Below are positions 22,568 to 33,920 of a DNA stretch of 64,000 bases, piece by piece (within the stretch, counting starts at the first letter, position 1; each line of letters starts with the position of its first letter). The stretch lies in contig OY978527.1 in assembly GCA_963854835.1 (NCBI GenBank), positions 18,943,345 through 19,007,344 on the forward strand, given 5' to 3'. Made by a program: the position numbers and the translations under genes. The DNA comes from Megamerina dolium (Eukaryota > Arthropoda > Insecta > Diptera > Megamerinidae). The notes beneath the pieces are model-generated. The model saw only the letters and a program-made list of their open reading frames with translations, was not told where the DNA came from and made no database searches.

Positions 22568-22924
22568 TTATAGATTTTCCTGTTATAAATTTTGAACGAA
22601 CCAAAGTTTTCCAACTGACGCTATACGGGTAATGCCACTTTTTTGCAATTTGAACCATTTTTTCATTGCCACAGAGATTTTTTTAATAATATTTAGAAAA
22701 AACCGAATATTAATGTTGCATGAATTTTTGACTAGTTTGTTAATTTTATTGTTTTTGTTACTTTTTTCTAGGGATATGTAATTAATATGCACCTCATATT
22801 TTAGCTGAAATAAAACTCTTTGATTTCCCATCATTAATTTTCCATTTTTTTTACTAATTTTAACGTTTTTATTAGAGCAATAAGAAATTAAAAAAAAAAC
22901 CGAATATTAATGTTGCTCACTGTA
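22139..22924 (-). mobile_element. Tc1-like DNA transposon, 3' truncated, with IR/DR-type end
   Basis: Right terminus: TACAGTGAGCAACATTAAT on the minus strand ending at 22924. The inner repeat of the same ACCGAATATTAATGTTGC motif lies about 200 bp inside (22699-22722). Paired direct repeats within a long inverted repeat mark the IR/DR group of Tc1 elements. The other end was not found. Confidence 0.7.
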
Positions 22925-22996
22925 GGTTCTGTTTAGTACAATAATTTATAATTTATTACAGCTATGGCCTATGTTTGCATTGAAGTTTTTGAATAT

Positions 22997-23433
22997 TGTA
23001 ACGAGTATCGATAGTTGATTACTCATCACTATTGTGACTGACACTATTGGCAGCATCGAAACGAATGTCAACAAAAAGAAATGAGCGATAACCAGAACAA
23101 GCCAACGAGAAAGGAAGAGAAGAATCTCGATAAAGGAAGATTCTGGGGTGTTGCCAACAGAGTATAAATAGAGCCAGTGTTGAGGAGGAAAATCAATCTA
23201 ATTCCGAACGTGATTGTGAAAACATTGATACAGAGGCAAAAGTTGCAAGAACATTTAAGTGTTATAGTAAATAGTTGATTGTAAACAGAGTTGATTGTAA
23301 ATAGAGATTATTAAATAAATTGTTGCTGTATATAGTTGTATAAAATAAGTGTTGCAGTTATTATTAACAGAATCCAGTGATCGAACAAGGTAATTCAAAT
23401 AGAATTAAACGCTCACAGAATAAAAACGTAACA
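22997..23433 (+). repeat. Solo LTR of the Ty3/gypsy family with ATAT target duplication
   Basis: 437 bp from TGTAACGAGTATCG to AAAAACGTAACA, flanked by ATAT at 22993-22996 and 23434-23437. No internal element sequence is present, so it arose by LTR-LTR recombination. Promoter-like AGAGTATAAATAGAG at about 23159. Confidence 0.88.
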
Positions 23434-23639
23434 ATATTATTAATCATGGAAAATTTCGGTGACAGAAGGTCTTTCCAAAATTTCTAATAGGTTATCTTTG
23501 ACATTTATGTTATAAATATTATTATTGCCATTTCATATTGACTTAAAACTATTATAATTCAATAGTTTGGATAGGATATTGGTGGAGAATTGAGAAATAA
23601 GTAAGGTTACTATGATGTTGCTCTAAAAAATTTCTACGA

Positions 23640-24930
23640 CTTTCATACTACTATAACTGTCAAAGCCAGTGATTAAGTTTAGTTCTGTCTGAGTGAGTAC
23701 GTCAGTAGGCATTATTCCTAATTTACTAATGATTTGTCCTATGTCGTCTACATGGTTGCGCAAAAATGATATATCGTTATTGATCCTATAAATGTGTTCA
23801 ATAAATTGTATTTCGTCTTCTAGAGTTTTGATCCGATTCTAGGCTACTTCATTGCATTCGTTTATATAGTTGCTGATGAGGATTTGTTGTCAATTTATGT
23901 GATTCGTAATGTTGTCTATTTGTTGATACATGAAATCGTTGATGTAAGTGAAATTGTTTATGTTGCTTGAAGAGATTCATTCATTTTCGTGTATTTAGGT
24001 TATTGCGTTACTATAGCCGAAGCCCATAGAATACTTTATATACGCCAATCCGCCATACACAACTGACAGCTGAGTTAAAATACATGAAGTGATGCCCAAT
24101 CACTCCGTGTCCTTCCACGCAAAGTATAAAAGACGGCCAACTTTTATCTTTAGCGTACGTGAAGCAAAAGGGTTGCATTTTAACAATAATAATTATTATA
24201 AAATTTTTAAAATACTAAATATTGCTTTAAATGGATGTTCAAATAGTTATTGAATGTATAATAAAAGTGCTATACACTTATTTCATTTAAATAAAATACA
24301 TAATAAATACCAAATAGTAAATTTGCATGTGAACTACTAGAAGTGTATCCATTGTGAAACGTATTGATTGGGCCAGCTTACACCGTTTTTTCCGTCGCTG
24401 TCAGTTATATGCTTTAACGCAAAGTAGCAAAGTATTCTATTGGCTTCGGCTATAATATCCGTTTAGTCGTCCAATGTACTTTAAGCCTTGTTTCGATTTC
24501 GAATGTGGGTGCAAATTGTTAATTTTTGCGTGCAATAGAATGAAGTTTTTGTTGATTGTGTCCAAAAGTTGCCTGTCCTCGAATGTGGTTGTTTGTAGTG
24601 TGTTAATATTGCTGGAGAAACAGCATTGTTTCTTCGTACGTTGTCAGAATGGTGATTGATTGGTTTTTGTTCGCCTATTTTTATGGGTATATATCCGTTA
24701 TTGTTCGTCAAGTCCTGTATGTCAAATCTTTGAGCGTTTACCGTCAGTTCCCATATTAGTATTTGTTGCCCTACAGAATGAGAATCCTGATTATATCTTA
24801 TTTCTATGATTGTTTGTTATTGTTCTTATGGACTACTCTGCCTGATTTAGTTTTCACAGTGGTGTTATAATTTTCCGCAATTTTTTCTTTTTTATACCTA
24901 GCTGATAGTTTGTTTCCTAGCGTCGGGTCA
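23640..24930 (-). pseudogene. Envelope-like remnant of the errantivirus-like provirus
   Basis: Minus-strand segment at about 23830-23710 reads HIYRINNDISFLRNHVDDIG, then IISKLGIMPTDVLTQ, a pattern matching the ectodomain end of insect errantivirus envelope (F-type) proteins. It is interrupted by stops and by the MITE at 24012-24454, and the rest (24474-24930) is scarcely readable. No signal peptide, cleavage site or fusion peptide can be identified with confidence. Described only as a fossil. Confidence 0.5.
24012..24454. mobile_element. MITE with TATAGCCGAAGCC terminal inverted repeats
   Basis: The left end TATAGCCGAAGCCCATAGAA and the right end, reversed, TATAGCCGAAGCCAATAGAA are inverted copies continuing to AATACTTT. 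Length is about 443 bp with no coding sequence. The flanks allow a TA duplication. It lies within the envelope remnant and is therefore younger than the provirus. Confidence 0.75.
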
Positions 24931-24959
24931 CCATTTGTCTGCTTTAAAATATTTCTACA

Positions 24960-25600
24960 GGTTTTCTTCTTGTGACTGTATGGATGGAAAAATTACACTC
25001 TTTTACTGATCTGTCAAGCAATTCCTGGTCTTAGAGGCAACGCATGATTTCTTGAAGTGTTGATTGAAAACGTTCCACTTTACCGTTTTTAATTCTAAAT
25101 TCGTTTTGAATCATGAAACTTATTGATTCTGAATTAAAGGCTTTTTCATTATCCATAACTAAGATTTCCGGCACAAGGGAGAAGAGACTATCTCTTAGAG
25201 GTTGTCATGTCGTCTGCTGCCTTGGATTGAATGAGCTTAGCCCTGGCATATTTAAAGAAATTGTCTAAGGCTGTTAGTACTAATTTCTTTCCAATCAAAA
25301 ATATATCTAAGTGAACTAATTGTCCTGGAAATTGTGGGATAGGTGTAACTTGAATTTGGGATTTCGTAGGATTCGGTCATATTTGTTGACCTTACATGCT
25401 GTGCAGTTTTTGATTACATTCCTAATTTTGTTTGCCATAGCAGGGAATTAGCATTTCCCAAGATGTGTGTTCTATTTTCTTTGCAGTTTCTGTATGCTCT
25501 ATTATGAGTTCTAATTATTATCTCTTCTTGCTCTTGATCATTTGGTATATCGTCTACCTGTATTTGAGAGAATCTGACTTTGTATTTACTAAAATTTATA
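24960..25600 (-). pseudogene. Integrase remnant of the errantivirus-like provirus
   Basis: Broken minus-strand frames between RNase H and the envelope-like region, including NRAYRNCKENRTHILGNANS with an H-x4-H-like integrase zinc region near 25500 and further fragments to 24960. Assignment rests mainly on position and short matches. Confidence 0.45.
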
Positions 25601-26169
25601 CGGTGCAACTGCTGGATTTATAACGGAAGGGTTGAGATATCTTTTTAAAATGGCGATTAATTTCTGCTCAGAGTAATCTGGTTCGATGATAATATGACGA
25701 TGATAGGTTGGGAATACTATCTTGAATTGGTAAGTTGAAATTGTGTTTTCATTCAGGAATATTTGAGCGTTAATAGGACCTTCTACACTACATATTAAAT
25801 TGTGAGAAGAGCTTTCTTCTGAATTTGTCGCTACTGATAATGTATGTGATACTTTGGGTGATATTCTAGACAATGCGTCAGCTACGACATTTGTTTTGCC
25901 AAGTTTGTAAAATAGTTCATAATTGTATTCTTCAAGAATCGACTTTCATCTTTTCATTTTGCTATTGTTGTTTTTGTTGCTATGCGCGTTAGTCAACGGT
26001 TAACTATCAGTAAAAATGTTTACCTTAGCTGAACCGTATAAGTAATTTCTAAATGAGTTCAGAGCCCATATAATAATACTGCTCCAATTGCATAATTAGA
26101 CGCATCTGTTACTAATTCTAATTCTTTACTGAAATCTGGGTAAGCAAGTATAATGTCTTCGGAAATAAG

Positions 26170-27490
26170 TCAGTTCTTAATTTCTCTAAAGGATTCTATA
26201 GCTTCTTCATTTCGTGAGATTTTAAAATTTGCAGATTTGTGTTTGGACGTTCGTCCACCGTCTCGTCTTAGAAGGGATATCAAAGGCTTCGCGATTTTCG
26301 CATAGTCTTTCATAAAGTGTCGATAACATCCGGACATACCTAAGAAACTTCGGAGTTCCTCCAGAGTATGTGGCTGTGTGAAATTTGCGATTGCATCAAC
26401 TTTAGTGCGATTGGTTTTTATACCGTTTGAGGATATGACATATCCCAGAAATTCTACATCTTTTTTAAAAAAGTTGCACTTGTCTAGCTGTACCTTCATG
26501 TTGGCATTTTCTAAAGTTTTAAATTTTTGTTAAATGTGCGAGAAGTGTTCTTCTGTTTTGCTGAAAATAATCCCATCATCTATGTAAACATAACAACATT
26601 TTCCAATATGTTTTGTTAAAATATCGTCGAGTGCGCGTTGAAAAATAGAGGGTGTGTTTTTTTTCTATATCTGCTTCTTTTACCGGAATCTGATGAAATC
26701 CGCTTTTAAGATCTAGTACTGAGAAAAAATTGTTATTCCCAAGGTGAAAAATTACTTCTGCTATCTCGGGGATGGGATATCTGTTTGCTATAGTGACAGC
26801 ATTTAATTTTTTGTAGTCAACGACCATACGAAATTGTTTATTACCAGCGGAATCTGGTTTCTTCGAGACAATCCATACTGGTGAATTATATGGAGATCTA
26901 GATGGTCTTATAATACCATCCGAAATCCAAAATAACCTGCTATTACATTACCTACGTGAATGTCCAGAGTTCCAATACCTGAGATATCGTAGCTTTCGCC
27001 GCGATGACCCTTTAAACCTCCTCTGTAACCCTTCCCAGACTAATATTGAAAAATATTGAAATTCTTAAAAGCTTCCAGATTGTATTTAGTAACTGTCTTA
27101 TTTTGAACTCTCCTTTCATCCATAAGCAGCTGAAGGCTGTTGCTGCTATACTCTTAAGTTAGTATTAGTTTAGTTAACACTCTAAATCTGTCAAATAAAT
27201 AAATAATTTTCCTACTTGGTTTTCTACTTTGGTTCTCAGAGATGCTGGGTATGAGTAGAATTTGGAATATATTGGGGAGTTTGAAGTGGTTCTAATTTCT
27301 CCAACAATTTTTGTTGTACATGTTAATTTTTCGTCTGGTTCTGAAAATAATTTGGAAAATTTGCTTACAACATGGTTCATATTAGCTTTCTGTTGTGGCG
27401 TTATGTGTTCTTCCTTTATATTTATAGCGTTTACTGCTTTTGAAGAGAGTTGTTTGAGTTCTATATTTCTGCCACTTTTTAATGTCATGT
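26170..27490 (-). pseudogene. Reverse transcriptase of the errantivirus-like provirus
   Basis: Pieces in order: a leader ending near 27174; VVDYKKLNAVTIANRYPIP and DLKSGFHQIPV (27 kb to 26576); a YIDD catalytic box at 26575-26586; then FLGYVISSNGIKTNRTKVDA and LRSFLGMSGCYRHFMKDYA (26499-26170). These are the fingers, palm and connection of a gypsy-group RT. Frameshifts separate all pieces. Confidence 0.75.
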
Positions 27491-27759
27491 AATTATCACT
27501 TGTGTATATGGAGACTTGTAATTATCTAAGGGTATCATTTCCTAGGATACCGTCAAAGGTTTTAAAAGAAGGCATTAAAAAAATTATACTTTATTATCGA
27601 GATTAAATAGTTTTACAATGATGTGTTCAGTTATCTTGATGTCTCCTACGACCGTTTTTGCATAAAATGTTTCTTGATTCAGGATCCTTTTCCTCGCCAG
27701 ATGAAATTTTAAGATAACTCCGCTCTCCGTTCTTACTTCAAAGTATGGGAGCGAAGAGC

Positions 27760-28980
27760 TCAAGAGACTAAAAAATGGATGTCGGTTGGTTCGACATATT
27801 CCTTTTGTTCCGATGTTGAAGAGAGATTTTCTTCCGTAGGATTATCATAGTAAGATGTTTCGAATCGTTCATCTATTGGTTCGTAATAATTGTCCATCTG
27901 ATCGGCATCTATGTGGAAGGTTCTCTTGATCTTTCCTTGGTGATTTGCCATAGGTTGGTTTGGTCTTTGGCCATAAAATTGATTTTGATGGGGTTTATTC
28001 ATGTAGTTAATGTGTCACGAGAACATGCTGCGATCAATATCCGTTGGTTCCTGATGAGGATGAGGCTTGGGTGGCCTTGGTGGGTTAGCATGCCTCTGCT
28101 GATTGTGATTTTGAATTAACCTTGGTTACCAAAGCGGTTGATTTGCTTGTGGAATATATGCCAATTGACAGTAAAAAGGATATATTGGGTTTTTCCTTGG
28201 GGTGGTGGTTGTGACCTCTTTACATTGTATGTATGGGTTGTACGAAAGTTTAGGTTTTCCAACTTTAGACAGAGACGCAATGCCTCTGGTAGGTCTACTG
28301 GTTTCCTTATACCTAATAGTTTGGAAAAGTCACCATTTAATCCTCTAACAAAGGTGTCTAAGGCTTTATCTCTAAAAGCCTGTGTCAACATGTGTAATGA
28401 TTCTTGCCCCATTTCTAGGCATCCTAACTTTTTTAATATCAGGAATAAATTTGTGTATACTTGTTGATAAAATACAGGAATTGACTTATTGCCCTCTACA
28501 ATCGTTGCCATTTGGTATTTTAATGTTGAAATATCTTATTTGTCGGCGTAATGCATAGTGAGGCATTTTGCAATTGCTGGCCAATCAAGTGGCGTATTAT
28601 ATAACTCTAATGCTATATCAGCATTTCCTACTATCTTGTTCCTAATGACACTAAGTATTCCGTAATAATTAGGTGTTCCATTTAGTGGTGCATATATGGA
28701 AAATATGCACTCTACACCTTTCTTCCATGAATTGAATTCTCCTGGCTGGCAAGAGAAGTCTTTAAGTCATTTAACTACATCAGGTATTTTATCTAAATAA
28801 TCTAAACTATTCCTATATCTGTCTTCTATTATCTGATCTGTAGTGCTAGAAAAACCAGCGTTCGGGTTTAGGGTTGACTGTACTACTTGTGGTCCTTGTT
28901 GTTTCAATATATTTGTTGCTATGTTAGCTATTAAAGGGTTAAGTCGTCAATGTTCAATTAAGCGTTTTGGGTTGCTTGAT
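27760..28980 (-). pseudogene. Gag remnant of the errantivirus-like provirus
   Basis: Open pieces at 28511-28116 (LTQAFRDKALDTFVRGLNGD and LPEALRLCLKLENLNFR, a capsid C-terminal pattern) and 28002-27760 (asparagine/glutamine- and acid-rich tail). The N-terminal part to about 28980 is broken. No CCHC knuckle was seen, in keeping with gypsy-group Gag proteins. Confidence 0.65.
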
Positions 28981-29286
28981 AAGGTCGATTTAATTCATAT
29001 TATATTTTAATGATACTTAAGATAGTGTGGTTACTTGGTACCGCTTTGTTGAACTCATCGCAAGTCAACTCACTGGCTGTCATGTAGTTTGATCTGAGCG
29101 CTATGTGATGATTGATACCTTTATTTGTTAATGAGGGCTAGTCATATAACTTGCTCTACTTACTATGTGATGGTGCTTTCATTATTATTAATGGGGGGCC
29201 TCCATGTGGCGACCATCGGGCAACGTCTTCCTTGCACCCGCTGGGAGGCGGCTGAAGTGAGTGGCGAAAATCTCCTCGGTTAGAGG

Positions 29287-30971
29287 TTGTGTGTTGGGTT
29301 TGGGACCCGCCACATAAAAGAAAACCCTCCAATGAAAAAAACAGATATGCCTCGGATAAGGACTACCGCTATTGTTGATGACCCCCGCAAACGAAAAAAG
29401 GACAACGATTTACGGATATGCACCTGGAATGTCCGGTCCCTTTATAGGGAGGGTGCCCCTATCCAGCTGGTTGATGTCCTCGAAAAATACAGAGCTGACA
29501 TCACCGCCCTCCAGGAAATGCGATGGACGGGACAGGGCTGCTCCAAAAGAGCGTCCTGTGACATTTACTACAGTGCCATGCTGAAAGGCACGAACTAGGA
29601 TGTGGATTTTTGGTCAGCAAGAGACTACGACATCTTGTCTCACATTTCACGCCTGTGATGAGCGGCTGGCCACAATCCGCATCAAGGCAAAATTCTTCAA
29701 CATCAGCCTTATATTTGCCAACGCTCCGACGGACGAGAAGGACAATGTGACCAAGGAGAGCTTCTTTCAGCGCCTCAAAGAGGCTTATGACCACGATATC
29801 AAAATCGTGCTTGGCAACTTTAATGCCAGGGTGGGCAAGAAAGGCATCTTTGGTCCAACTGTCGGAAAATTCAGCCCCACCAGAACACCTCCGATAACGA
29901 AATGAGGCTGATCGACTTCGCCGCAGCATGAAACATGGCAATTGGTGATACCAGATTCCAGCATCTCGACATCCACACAGCCACATGGCTGTCTCCATAT
30001 CAACATGGTGATTGATGGAAGGCATGCTTCCAGTGTGATGGACGTGAAATCGATCCGTGGTGCCACCATCGACTCGGATCACTACCTTGTTGCAGCTAAG
30101 GTGCGCACACGTTTATGTGTCGCAAATAACAAGAGTAGTCCCACAGAGAGAAAGCTCGACGTCAGTAAGCTGCGATCACCAGAGACAGCAGAAGCATTTT
30201 CCACTCGACTATCGGATCTGCTTATGCAGAACAGTCCCCCACAGAGTGAAAAGGAGTGCAGAGAGACAATTTCCACAAGAAAGACGCGAGTGTGAGGAGA
30301 TAGAGATGTGTACCTACAAGAATCAGATTCGAAAATTCTTCGAAAAAATCAAGCGCCTGAGAGGAGGTTTAAATCCCGGAGCCTCTTCTTGTCGTGATGG
30401 AAATGGGAATCTAGTTACAGATGTCCAGAGTGTACTGAGCCTATGGATGGAACACTTCTCCACTTTACTGAATGGCGATGCTACGAACAATTCCGCCAGT
30501 GGAGGAGATTGTCCGATAACCCCAATTACAGATGATGGTGTTGATGTTCCACCACCCGACTATGACGAGGTTGAAACGGCCATTTTAAGGCTGAGGAACA
30601 ACAAAGTTGTTTAAGACCGGAGGCGATGAGCTGCTCACCTGCATGCACCAGCTCATAAGCAGAATATGGTCGGATGAAAGCATTCCTGATGATTGGAAGC
30701 TCAGTGTTCTCTGTCCTGTACATTAAAAAGGAGACCCCACAATTTGCGCCAACTACCGTGGAATAAGTCTCCTGAGCATCGCATACAAGGTTCTATCGTA
30801 CTGTGTGAAAGGTTGAAGCCTATGCTCAGCAACCTGATTGGACCGTATCAGTGTGGCTTCAGACCTGGTAAATCCACCATCGACCAGATTTTCACACTGC
30901 GCCAAATCCTGGAGCAGACCCAAGAAAAACAGATCGACACACACCATCTATCGCTTTCGACAGTCCGGTAA
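29287..30971 (+). pseudogene. RTE endonuclease and RT N-terminal half (fragmented)
   Basis: Open pieces at 29287-29598, 29600-29905, 29942-30295, 30302-30614 and 30693-30971 follow the order of the minus-strand copy. Endonuclease: CTWNVRSLYREGAPIQ, then VDVKSIRGATIDSDHYLV-type residues. A linker with VTDVQSVLSLWMEHFSTLLN is absent from the other copy. RT: GPYQCGFRPGKSTIDQIF. At least five frame breaks. Confidence 0.8.
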
Positions 30972-30983
30972 GGGACTACCTCT

Positions 30984-33107
30984 TGTAGTAGCGATTGCAG
31001 CATGATGACATTATTTGCATGTATGTGGTTATCATTCGTTGTTTTATAATTATTTTAAATTCCTTCAACTTAACGGTTGTTTGTGCCGTCATCAAGTGGC
31101 AAATGGAAGTAAAATTTGAAGGAATCTACAAATTTTGTTGAGGTAATTATCTCCAAAAGTTCAGCTATTCGATTGGAAAATTAATGTTAGTTTCGGGATT
31201 TACTGCAAGTTATCTTGCAATACGAGGTCTCTTGCCTACAAATCATAGAACACACAATCATTTTTTCTTGGTACAGTTTCTAAGCGGTATAGCCACATTA
31301 TATCCATATACAAGTGCAGTGAAATATAAAAGAAAGTTACTTGTTGTTCGCGTATAGTTACCTAGATATATATTCATTTCATATATCTAAAGCACCGAAA
31401 ATTTATGTGCAAAGCGCACAACGTAAGATATTCTTTTGCTTAAAATTATTTTAATTTCATTTTTAACAGGTAATTTTTTTTGTTAGATTCATTTCAAACT
31501 AAGTATCGACAAGACGTTACTACTAGACATACAATTTTGTAAGCGGTGTCAATTTCCATAAAGGGTAAATTTCAAATTTAATTTTCTTTCTTTTGTCATA
31601 TATGTTGATTTTCTTTTTTAATGTATTCAATTTAGAATTGGCACCTAATAATTTGTGATAATTATTGCCAAATTTTAAAAAGAGTGTTTATGTATGCAGC
31701 TGTGAGTAGGATTCGTACCAACAAATGGCATAAATACTTTTATAGTATGAGGAAAAAGTGAGATGCACACGACCTAATTTAGTATGATCTTGTCAAACCA
31801 AAGTCGTACATCTATGCATATAGCAAAACGTGAGCAATTGCTGACTTCTATTGGTTTCCAACGACGAAGAAGAAGCAAACAATAAACTTCATTATTCGGT
31901 ACAAACAGAGATATAGCGGACCTTCTCTATATTAGTGAGAACTTCAGTCGAGGAAAAGACAGCACATGGGGATAATGTGTTATTAAATAAGTACCTTATT
32001 AAAATTAGTTTTGTGTAATGAAAGTGAAATTATAAGAATTCTAAAGTAGTGTTAGTATTATAGGTAATATCTGTGCATGTAAAATTGTTTTTTTTTATTT
32101 ACTCATACAAAAAAAAAGAAAAGATCAAAAGGGTCAAAAAGATCAAAAGATCAAAAAGTGAATGTAAAGCTGAGGGAAAAAGTGCATATTCAGAACATGT
32201 TCCAAACCTCTTTTGTCAACATGTTGCTAAAATTGTGAAACATTTTTAACTTCCATTCCACAGCAGTTGTTTCGCATACGCATTGAAAGATCTTTCAACG
32301 TGGGAGCAACGCTTTCTATTGGGTGAGTGAGAAAAACATATATGCATTTTTTTTTTATCTATCTTTTATTGTTATATTCATTTTTTTATAAGAGTAATTT
32401 TTCTTTGTTTTGTTTGCAATATTTACATCTGTTAATGATTATATACCACATCGTGTTAATTTGTTTTTTTTTTTTTCCAATTTTATTTTGTATACACATA
32501 TGCAAGAGTAATTACAAACAACAATTTGGCATTCTTCGAGTATTTAAAAATTTTTTTTTCCTTACATAAATTTTATTTCTTTGTATATTATTATCTAAAT
32601 GATTAGCTTTATATTGAAATGATGATTATAAATATATTATATATTATTATGCATTGCTAGATAACTGATATGACTTCTCTGCCTTGATAGTGTTGTGGCT
32701 TGTGGGATTTTGGGTAATTTTATGAAAGATGGAAATGTACCAAAATCATGGCAGGGTGGGAAATGGCAACGCAGGTCCATCTAGGCAATGCCTCATAGTA
32801 TAACCTTTAAGTAATTTCGTGTTGAATTTTCCATTTCCCACTTTCTTTTCATCCTCTTTCATTATTTCTCTTTTTCTTAGTTTCTACCTTTTTCTTTCAT
32901 TTGCACGTAATTTTTTTTTTGTATTACACTGTGGTGAAAATTAAATTTAAGAAAGATAAGAGTGCAAGAACCACCCCTATTGCCGACGAGCTAGCCCGAT
33001 ATTTAATACGTGCACCCGCATCTTATCTGTCTTGGGAGAAAATAATACATGCAACCCCCCCCCAAAAGAAAAAAAAAAAAAAGAACCATCATATGTTATA
33101 TGCTACA
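30984..33107. mobile_element. 2.1-kb TG...CA insertion with CTCT target duplication (possible solo LTR)
   Basis: The RTE sequence CCTCTACGCAAC, continuous in the copy at 4434-7424, is split here. CTCT is present on both sides (30980-30983 and 33108-33111). The inserted segment begins TGTAGTAGC and ends ATGCTACA, a short TGTAG...CTACA inversion typical of LTR ends. No gag or pol coding was recognised inside and no internal long direct repeat was noticed. A very long solo LTR or an internally deleted LTR element are the best explanations. Confidence 0.6.
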
Positions 33108-33920
33108 CTCTACGCAACAATGTCTGAGTTCGGTATTCCTGCAAAGCTAATTCGACTTTGTAGAATGCCACTGCATAACTCCTGTTGTGCAGTGAAAATT
33201 TTGAAGGACCTCTCCCCACCGTTTAATACCGAACGGAGTTTCAGACAAGGTGATTCGTTATCGTGCGACTTCTTCAATTTTATTATGGATAAAATAATAC
33301 GAGCTGCTGATCTACGACATAATGGCCCTATCTCCAACAAAAGTGTCATGCTGTTAGCGTATGCCGACGATATTGACATAGTCGGCATGAACACGCGAGC
33401 AGTCATTGCAGCATTCTCAGAGTTGGAAAGAGAGTCGCGTCAGATGGGTCTTACGGTGAACGAGGGCAAGACGAAGTATCTAGTGTCAACAAACGAAGAG
33501 TCCCGGCGTCTTGGACAGCACGTCACTGTTGACAACTACGCTTTTGAAGTAGTAAGGGACTTTGTCTATCTTGGAATCAGCATTAACAGCAGTAATGACG
33601 TCAGCTTGGAGATCATGCGTAGGATAACTCTTGCTAACAGGTGTTACTTTGGGCTGAGTAAGCAATTGAGAAGTCGAGCCCTCTCTCGAAGAACGAAAAC
33701 TACACTCCACAAGTCTTTCATCATGCCTGTCCTAACATATGGCGCTGAAGCCTGGACAATTTCCACCTCCGATGAGCCAGTGCTTGGAGTTTTCGAGAGA
33801 AAAGTCCTACACAGGATCTTTGGACCTATTTGCGTTGGTGGCGAGTACCGAATAAGGTACAACCATGAGCTGTACGAGCTGTATGCCGATATTGACATAG
33901 TAAAGCGCATCAAAATCTAG
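33108..33920 (+). pseudogene. RTE reverse transcriptase C-terminal half, intact frame
   Basis: Continuous frame with TMSEFGIPAKLIRLCRM, SFRQGDSLSCDFFN (motif B), MLLAYADDIDIVG (catalytic box) and SRRTKTTLHKSFIMPVLTYG. It ends at a stop in the C-terminal tail (33918-33920, replacing a glutamine codon of the other copy). It retains the block deleted in the minus-strand copy. Confidence 0.8.

Larger units (their letters stand above)
23480..28990 (-). mobile_element. Decayed errantivirus-like (gypsy group) endogenous provirus
   Basis: Read right to left, the order is Gag (about 28980-27760), protease trace, RT (about 27490-26170), RNase H region, integrase (about 25600-24960) and an envelope-like region (about 24930-23640). 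This is the layout of env-bearing insect gypsy-group elements. Every gene has stops and frameshifts. No LTR pair was recognised. A MITE (24012-24454) is inserted in the envelope part. It is inactive. Confidence 0.75.
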
